Source: Bifiguratus adelaidae (taxonomy: Eukaryota > Mucoromycota > Endogonomycetes > Endogonales). Taken from it: a stretch of 64,000 nucleotides of DNA. Where the stretch lies: positions 65,086-129,085 of the forward strand of contig MVBO01000032.1 in assembly GCA_002261195.1 (NCBI GenBank), given 5' to 3'. Position 1 is the stretch's first letter; each line of letters opens with the position of its first letter. The notes below the pieces were generated by a model. It was given only the letters and a program-made list of their open reading frames with translations. It did no database searches and was not told the origin of the DNA. Below, in pieces: positions 58,296-64,000 of this stretch. The translations under genes were made by a program, and so were the position numbers.

Positions 58296-58755
58296 CCTAT
58301 CTGGCGTACAAACAAGACAAGTCATTCAGTGTACATTTACGTTTGATCAACCATATCTGAAAGTGCGTTCCATCTCTATACGGAGCTCACTTTGACGGCT
58401 AACTGCGTTTCGCATATACATTCATAGGGAAACAACCGCTCAGTGTCCATATACTCGTTATCCGTAATAAACGCAGCATATTTTTAGTTCCATTCGGATA
58501 TGAACGTGTTGTATTCCCGGATGCGAGCAATGCGGTGAAATTTGGGGCGACCTATGGTACGATCCTTGATTTGGTTTGCCCAATTCTCGAGAGCTTGCGG
58601 AACTTGTGGCATTGCATAACAGATGCTGTAAAGGCCAACATCATGCCATATGTCCGCCAACGCGGCTTTGTGTGGAGAGTTTGCGAGGTAGAAGATATAA
58701 CGAAACCATATCTGGCATCTAATATACTCGTCGCCAATATGTGGCAAGGTGCGCG
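58296..58755. other. Intergenic
   Basis: About 460 bp. A 91-codon minus frame (58484-58759; contains NSPHKAALADIWHDVGLYS) looks somewhat coding but has no family I recognise. Otherwise nothing seen. Confidence 0.35.
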
Positions 58756-58958
58756 CCATATAAGACTATGAAGCTCGGGAAGAAGGTGAATTGACGATTC
58801 ACGAGAACGATATCATACAACTTCACCGAGAAAGCGACGATGGTTGTTGGGAAGGTTTGTTAACTCATGTCAAAGTCGCTCGAGCTGACGGTATGCTTGC
58901 AGGAGAGCTGAATTGGTCCACAGGAGTATTTCCTGCTTCTTACGTGGCCCCCATATAA
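58756..58958 (+). pseudogene. Orphan SH3-domain fragment
   Basis: Sixty-five codons ending at TAA 58956-58958 form a near-complete SH3 domain: DYEAREEGELTIHENDIIQL, DDGCWEGLL and GVFPASYVAPI, matching the ALYDY, W and PxxY landmarks. The expected residue before DYEA (Tyr) is TAA (58761-58763), and no upstream gene body is present. One of the two conserved Trp is Cys. Reads as the C-terminal scrap of a lost protein. Confidence 0.65.
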
Positions 58959-59118
58959 ACGACCTCAAAAGATTACATGTCATAACTACGGCGGGTGTAT
59001 TCGATAGCGGCGAAGGGTCATTGAGATGAAAACAATGTTAGATTTGGAGCGCTATCTGTATCATTATGCTATCACGCATACATTGTAAAGCTAGACATGT
59101 CGTGAAGATTGGGCGGTA

Positions 59119-62100
59119 CTAAGTGCTCGCAGAAGTACTCGAAGAGTTTGTGCTTGTGGCATTTGTTACAGCGGCTAGGTCATCAACAAGCTTCCTCAAC
59201 TCTTGGAATTTGGCTTCAATCGAGGCAAGCAACGTCTGGGATTGTGTGGCATTGGTGGCCGGAGTCTTATGGACATGGTTGTTCCCGCTTTCTCCCACGC
59301 TTGCCAGAGATTGTTCCATTTTTGGCATGATATCCGTCCAATCCTCCATCTCTTCAGCGGACTTCTTGCTGGCGCCTTTTTGAGATGTGTCACTAATCTT
59401 GTTGTTTTTCTTGGCCCATTCCTCCCAATGTTCTCGATCCTTGTCCACTTTCTCCTGGCTCGCAAAAAAGCATATTTCCCTCGGAAACCTACGCAATATC
59501 ATACGGTTATCAGTTGAACGGCTTTGAACGCATTGAAAGCTCACTTTTTGCTGCTTTTTCGTTCATGCGGTAGCATCCAGTACAGCTCAATGTGCGCAAT
59601 TATTCTTGCCTAGAAGCCCTATTTAGCACAAATCAGCTCATCACCATCTCCGTACTCTCTGTAATCGCAGTTGAGCCTCTTCGGCGATGTTAGACTTGTT
59701 TACGGAATCGTTGATCAACGCAATGAGCACATTCATCAACACAATGGCCACGGTCACCAAGAACATCAACGTGAGGATATTTGTAGCCGCGAGCTTCCGA
59801 TGCCTTCGTTCCCTCCGTAATTGCCCGGAATAAACTACCATACCGTTAGAAAGGTGTACGTTAGGTTCATGCCAGTGCCGTACTCGTCAATGTTCCCGCT
59901 AGTCGAGCTATCAAACGTGCCGAACAGCTGGTTGCTTGTCACAGATTGAGTCCAGAGAGCGTGTGCAAATGCAAAAGTAGTGACGATCAGCACAATCCAG
60001 AAGCCCAAGAGCAAAGCGACGATGCGATAAATGGAGTCGATCAAGAGGGCCATCCGCAGCCAGCGGACACTTCTCAAATGCAACAGCTGCAAGGCAAACG
60101 GTCAGCGTCGGAAAATGTCCAATCCTTTTCGCTCGAACTTACAAATTGTGTCCAACTACACAAGACGGCAAAAGAATAAACCGATGTATTGAGCGGATTC
60201 CGAGCAGTTGATGACACAAAGTGCAAGCCTTGACCTGCAATAGACATCGCCAAGGTGTAGGTAGCGAGATCTGTTATAACAAGTTGAGTAAACACATCTT
60301 TCGGAAACAGCTATGCCCAGAAGTACCAATGAAGTTATAGCAGGAAACATATCGCGCTCGCTCACCGCAGAATTGTCTGAATTCCTGAACCAGGAAAATG
60401 GACGTGAAAGCAATGGTGAAGCTGAAATTGACTTTGAGGAAGGTCGTTTGGGTGTAAACGTGGAGTGAGCCTAAGCACCAAAGTAGCCCATAGAAGAAAA
60501 GATGCGCTATCAGGATTAGATAGTATCTCCACTGCGCAAAGGCGTCCCACTTGAAAGGGTTCAGAGCCTCGAAATCTGGATATGTTAAAAATCAACATTG
60601 TCCTTGCACATGCATTAGCCATGGAACATACACAAACTGTCAAAGTCTTTCGCCTTTAGCAGAATATCGTCATCAAGCATCACGAGCTTGAGATAAGGAG
60701 ATCGTTCGTAGTCAGGCAACACGAGTAATTTGGTGGTTTCTTAGATTAGCTTCTTAAAGCACTGTGAGAAGCCAGAATCAAAAATGGAATCTTCGTCGTC
60801 CACAGGCTGAGCATCGGGGTCACCAATAGCTGGGTATTGAGAAATACCGTGTAATGGAATGATGAAGAGATGGCCTCACAGAAACGGTAAACATCAACCC
60901 ACATAGGTGGCCAGCAACCAAGCTCACTTACATAAATGTTCCTGGCTCGGCACGAATTTACCGATACCTGCCATCCGATCCCGAAACGTAGGCACATCGA
61001 ATGAGAAACAAACGAGCGGTTTTTGGTTCTGAAAACTGGTGTTGAGTTTTCGCCAGGTGCTTTTTCGTATTCGAAAGCAAAATCAGCAATTGTGCAATGA
61101 ACTGACTCACGAACGGCGGGTAACAAGCTTAAAGTAGACAAAAAAAGTGCTACAATGTCTGGAGTATCGAATGCCTTGAAGAACAACACAATAAGACCAT
61201 GCAGTCATTGTGTTTGTCACACTCACCAACTGAGACAGGGTAGGTACCAGTCCTGCAACTTCATTGGCGGTACGACCAAACGCATCGTCACCAGCTAAAG
61301 AAGTGCATAGACGGATGTATTGCTGCAGGAAACCGGTATACTTCTTCCGCGCGGCGTGATAGATCAACCCCAGTTCGGTCGCCAAGACAATATTGTGTCG
61401 ATGGGGAAGCATGACATCAAACTTCTCGTAGACATCCAACGCACTCAAGGTTTGGTAACGCGCCAGATGCAAGAAAGAATACGAAAGTAAAGCATTGTAA
61501 CCAAATGGATGCTCCCCATAAGTCTGATATAGATAATCCTCGGACTCTAGCTCGTCTAAAGTGCCTACCGATATGTGATCGTTCCCATAATTCGAAAACT
61601 TTGAAGGCGTTGCCACACAGAAGTCTTGAGATAGGTATTGCACATAGGGTATTGTAACTTCTGATCCATTTTCAAGGTCAACAGTACCCTGCAAATCTCG
61701 GATTCGATTTGCAAATTTCAAGTTTAAACCCCTTGATGCTGTGATTTGATTCGAAGCTCCAATAGATGTACTCTTCTGCTTCAGAATCGGACGCTTTTGG
61801 CTTAGCCTTCTTTATGTCCCACGCAATGAAAAGTTTGCCTTTTGCTAGGGCGAAGAGCATTCCGGCTCCGAATGAACGAACATAAGCTTGTTCCAACTGT
61901 ATCTGCAATCGTTTGCGATGCACACCAAGGTCGAATATTCGAAATAAGTTAACTTTTTCCGTCGCGTTTTTATCCCATGCACGATCACCTGGCCAATCAA
62001 GGAGGTTTGTGGAACGACCGTCAGTCGCATCATTGGATACCGAATATTGCACCGTCAGCAACTTCTCAATTTCTTTGACACGAGTGTCACGTCCAGTACT

Positions 62101-62696
62101 TTGAACGTCAATCTGAAATTCTTTTCCAAAAGCAGATAGCGCATCACGAAGCCTTCGGAATGCTGCCGGAGAAAGCGCACATCGGGAAGATTCACGTCGT
62201 ATAACGTCAGGAGTACGGTTTCCGTGGCCATATCCCAAATGCTACAAGAGTGCCCGGTCATAAAAAGGACTTTGCCAACAAGCGCGTCGGTATACTGACT
62301 GATGACGAAACACTTGAGAATCGCGGTAGAATCAAATTTGGACTTTGGTACTTTGAAAGAAGAAATCAAGCAGCCTGTTTCAACGCTCAAAAGCTCGCAG
62401 GTGAAGTCAAGACTACAACGCCCTAGCAGAATATGCCACCTGTCCGCCCCCAGCACCTCGACGTGCCGCATATCATTCGGAACTGTAAATAGAACTTTGC
62501 CAGTTGTCAGGGTTAATAATAAGATGAATTTTGGTGTTGAGAAGAGAGCACATGGCTGCATGGAATGATAGAATTGATGGAGCGAAAGATTGAGGCTGGG
62601 AAGCCAACTAGGCGAAATGGACGGGAATTGCGGGTATGACAATTCGTCATGAGCGCGATGCCTTTTAACGGCAGAAAGACATGTCCATCCCAACAT
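59119..62696 (-). CDS. TRP-like ion channel (exons partly resolved)
   Basis: Multi-exon gene of roughly 1000 residues. The N-terminal half (62696 to about 61200) is soluble, with beta-propeller-like segments (CSIWDMATETVLLTLYD; HRKRLQIQLEQAYVRSFGAG; GMLFALAKGKLFIAWDIKK). The membrane half includes WRYYLILIAHLFFYGLLWCL, VFTQLVITDLATYTLAMSI, a probable S5 (IYRIVALLLGFWIVLIVTTF, about 60047-59955), a pore region (GTGMNLTYTFLTVW), and S6 (LMFLVTVAIVLMNVLIALIN, about 59772-59700). The Leu-Ile-Ala-Leu-Ile-Asn S6 end is typical of TRP-type cation channels. After it come IELYWMLPHERKSSK, joined across an intron to FPREICFFASQEK, and a coiled-coil tail. Frame changes near 62100 and 61720 have no good introns, so damage is possible. 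ATG 62696 is 35 bp from the divergent regulator. Confidence 0.65.
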
Positions 62697-62731
62697 GCTA
62701 AAACAGTCATCAACGGCCGATAGTCTTCGAA

Positions 62732-64000
62732 ATGTTTTCCACTCGTTCAAGTTCGCAAACTGTTCAGTTCAGAAACAAGACACCTTGCGACAACTGCAGA
62801 AAGCTCCGACGTAGGTGCGTAGTGTCCAGCGAGGGAGCTGCTTGCGAGCGCTGCCAGGAATTTGGTCTACAATGCCGAGTTACGGCCAGCTTGGCTGTGC
62901 ACGAATGCAAAGCTCTTTACGCCAAAGCCAAAGCGCGGCAACGCGCTAAGAATTCCATTGCTCCAGTTCAGGTCGAAAAGGCGTCCGAGAATCCAAATGA
63001 ATAATCTCAAACAGGGCTGGATGAACTACAGGAGCAGCTTCGCAATCTGGAGCTTCAAATTATGCTCATGCGCGCTCCCGGAAGGTCTGCAACAAGTGCG
63101 TGTACCTCACCGGCCATAATACAAAATGGCTGGATGAATCGTCAATTACAGGGACTCGAGGCTGCAATTAAGGATCCTGACCCCGTTATCGAAACCAACG
63201 ACAACTTGCGGAATGTCGAGGATATCACGTCCGAGGAGGCATTACGTTGGCTTCCGTCTATTATCAATTACTACCTCAATGTGCTTCATCCTTCCATACC
63301 ACTCATCGGCAAAAGTCATTTGGTGAACCTTTACGACAGCCTAGACAATGCGCTTGATTTTCCCTTTTTCTGCGCGCTTGGTGCATGCATAGTTGCAGTC
63401 AATTGGTGGAACCGCGAGGCACTTTCCGACTTTCCGAATGATTATCTTTACGCTCGCCAGCTTAGTACATATTACTTCATGCTCGCGCGATCCACGATTG
63501 AAGACAGCTTCGATACCCCAAGTTTGTATAATGTTCTCACTCTCGTCAGCATGCAAATCTATTGCTTTGTCAATCTCCAGTATACAAAAGGAAAGTCATA
63601 CGCGGCGCACGCACGACGAATGCTTCAAATCATGGAACCGTCGATTGGTACGAGAAACTTCCCCGACACCGCCGATATGGACCCATCAGTGGAAAGAGAG
63701 CTTTTCACAAGAATCAATTGGCTCACCTTATCCATGGTTACTCGTTACACCTATCTCTTAAAGAATGTCCAAGCCCGAAAAACAAGACACGCACCTTTGT
63801 TTTATGACATGATGACACATTTGGACTTGCCAAAACCACTTGCCTTCGAAGACGATGTATGTAGGCTCACAGTAAGAGCTTATGCACACATTCTGCGATT
63901 ATCGAAAATGACTGCAAAGTGGAATTCGGGTTGGCTCGAACGGATTCGTCAATTTGTCGCCAATGATGTCGATGAAAGCGGTACCTTGCGCATTATGCCA
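62732..64000 (+). CDS. Zn2Cys6 transcription factor, runs off the window; in-frame TAA at 63002
   Basis: Starts at ATG 62732. Zinc cluster at residues about 19-47: CDNCRKLRRRC, ACERCQEFGLQC. The frame then meets TAA at 63002-63004. The same frame is open from there to the window edge and carries a coiled coil (LDELQEQLRNLELQIMLM) and a fungal-specific domain (LPSIINYYLNVLHPSIPLIG; FPFFCALGACIVAVNWWNRE; KGKSYAAHARRMLQIMEP). A 60-nt in-frame intron 62972-63031 (GTCGAA...CTACAG) would remove the stop, but its donor is poor. Otherwise this is a recent nonsense mutation or a sequence error. The C-terminal part is outside the window. Confidence 0.75.

Noticed and set aside
58484..58759. 91-codon minus-strand frame
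   Set aside because: Composition is plausible but no family, start context or splice support; left as unassigned.

Overview
The window is nuclear DNA from a filamentous fungus. Genes are compact and rich in short (about 41-108 nt) GT-AG introns with CTAAT/CTGAT-like branch points. The core genes are eukaryotic (HMG-CoA reductase, glycine-cleavage P-protein, exocyst Sec3, ribosomal S21, U5 snRNP GTPase Snu114, mitochondrial carriers), and the regulators are fungal (Zn2Cys6). A GPI-PLD-like phospholipase with FG-GAP repeats, a PB1-UBA protein and a TRP-like channel suggest an early-diverging lineage such as Mucoromycota. That placement is an inference, not proven here. Exon models were made by hand from splice sites, frame and family conservation.

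Layout. 1-3177: HMG-CoA reductase (minus, 3' end outside the window). 4665-6875: an intact Zn2Cys6 regulator, followed upstream by a decayed tandem copy (6932-9080) and a more eroded regulator-like relic (9230-11170). 11449-12241: mitochondrial-type Prx5. 12919-16059: glycine dehydrogenase. 16257-17973: choline/ethanolamine kinase. 18330-19534 and 19582-24014: a YEATS protein (Taf14-like) and Sec3, divergent, with 47 bp between start codons. 24095-24853: F-box/ankyrin protein. 25417-27519: PB1-UBA low-complexity protein. 28190-28695: RPS21. 28931-30460: mitochondrial carrier with a 6-nt microexon. 31031-34647: Snu114 (13 exons). 35236-36249: S-adenosylmethionine carrier. 36375-37151: polytopic membrane protein. 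37246-40287: GPI-PLD-like enzyme. 40815-42569: secreted phosphoesterase/phospholipase C.

From about 43 kb the window looks accessory. There is an MFS exporter and a Zn2Cys6 regulator flanking ruins of a medium-chain dehydrogenase and a decarboxylase-type amidohydrolase, which may be a decayed catabolic cluster. Next come a dead PDR-type ABC transporter, a dead NACHT NLR-like gene and a broken FunK1-like gene. Beside these lies an intact 1004-residue protein (55090-58295) with an MLKL/HeLo-like helical bundle, a Cys/His cluster and a long C-terminal domain. It is the best candidate here for an undescribed fungal cell-death or immunity-type factor. The window ends with an SH3 relic, a TRP-like channel gene and a Zn2Cys6 regulator that runs off the right edge.

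I saw no tRNA, rRNA, CRISPR or intact transposon.
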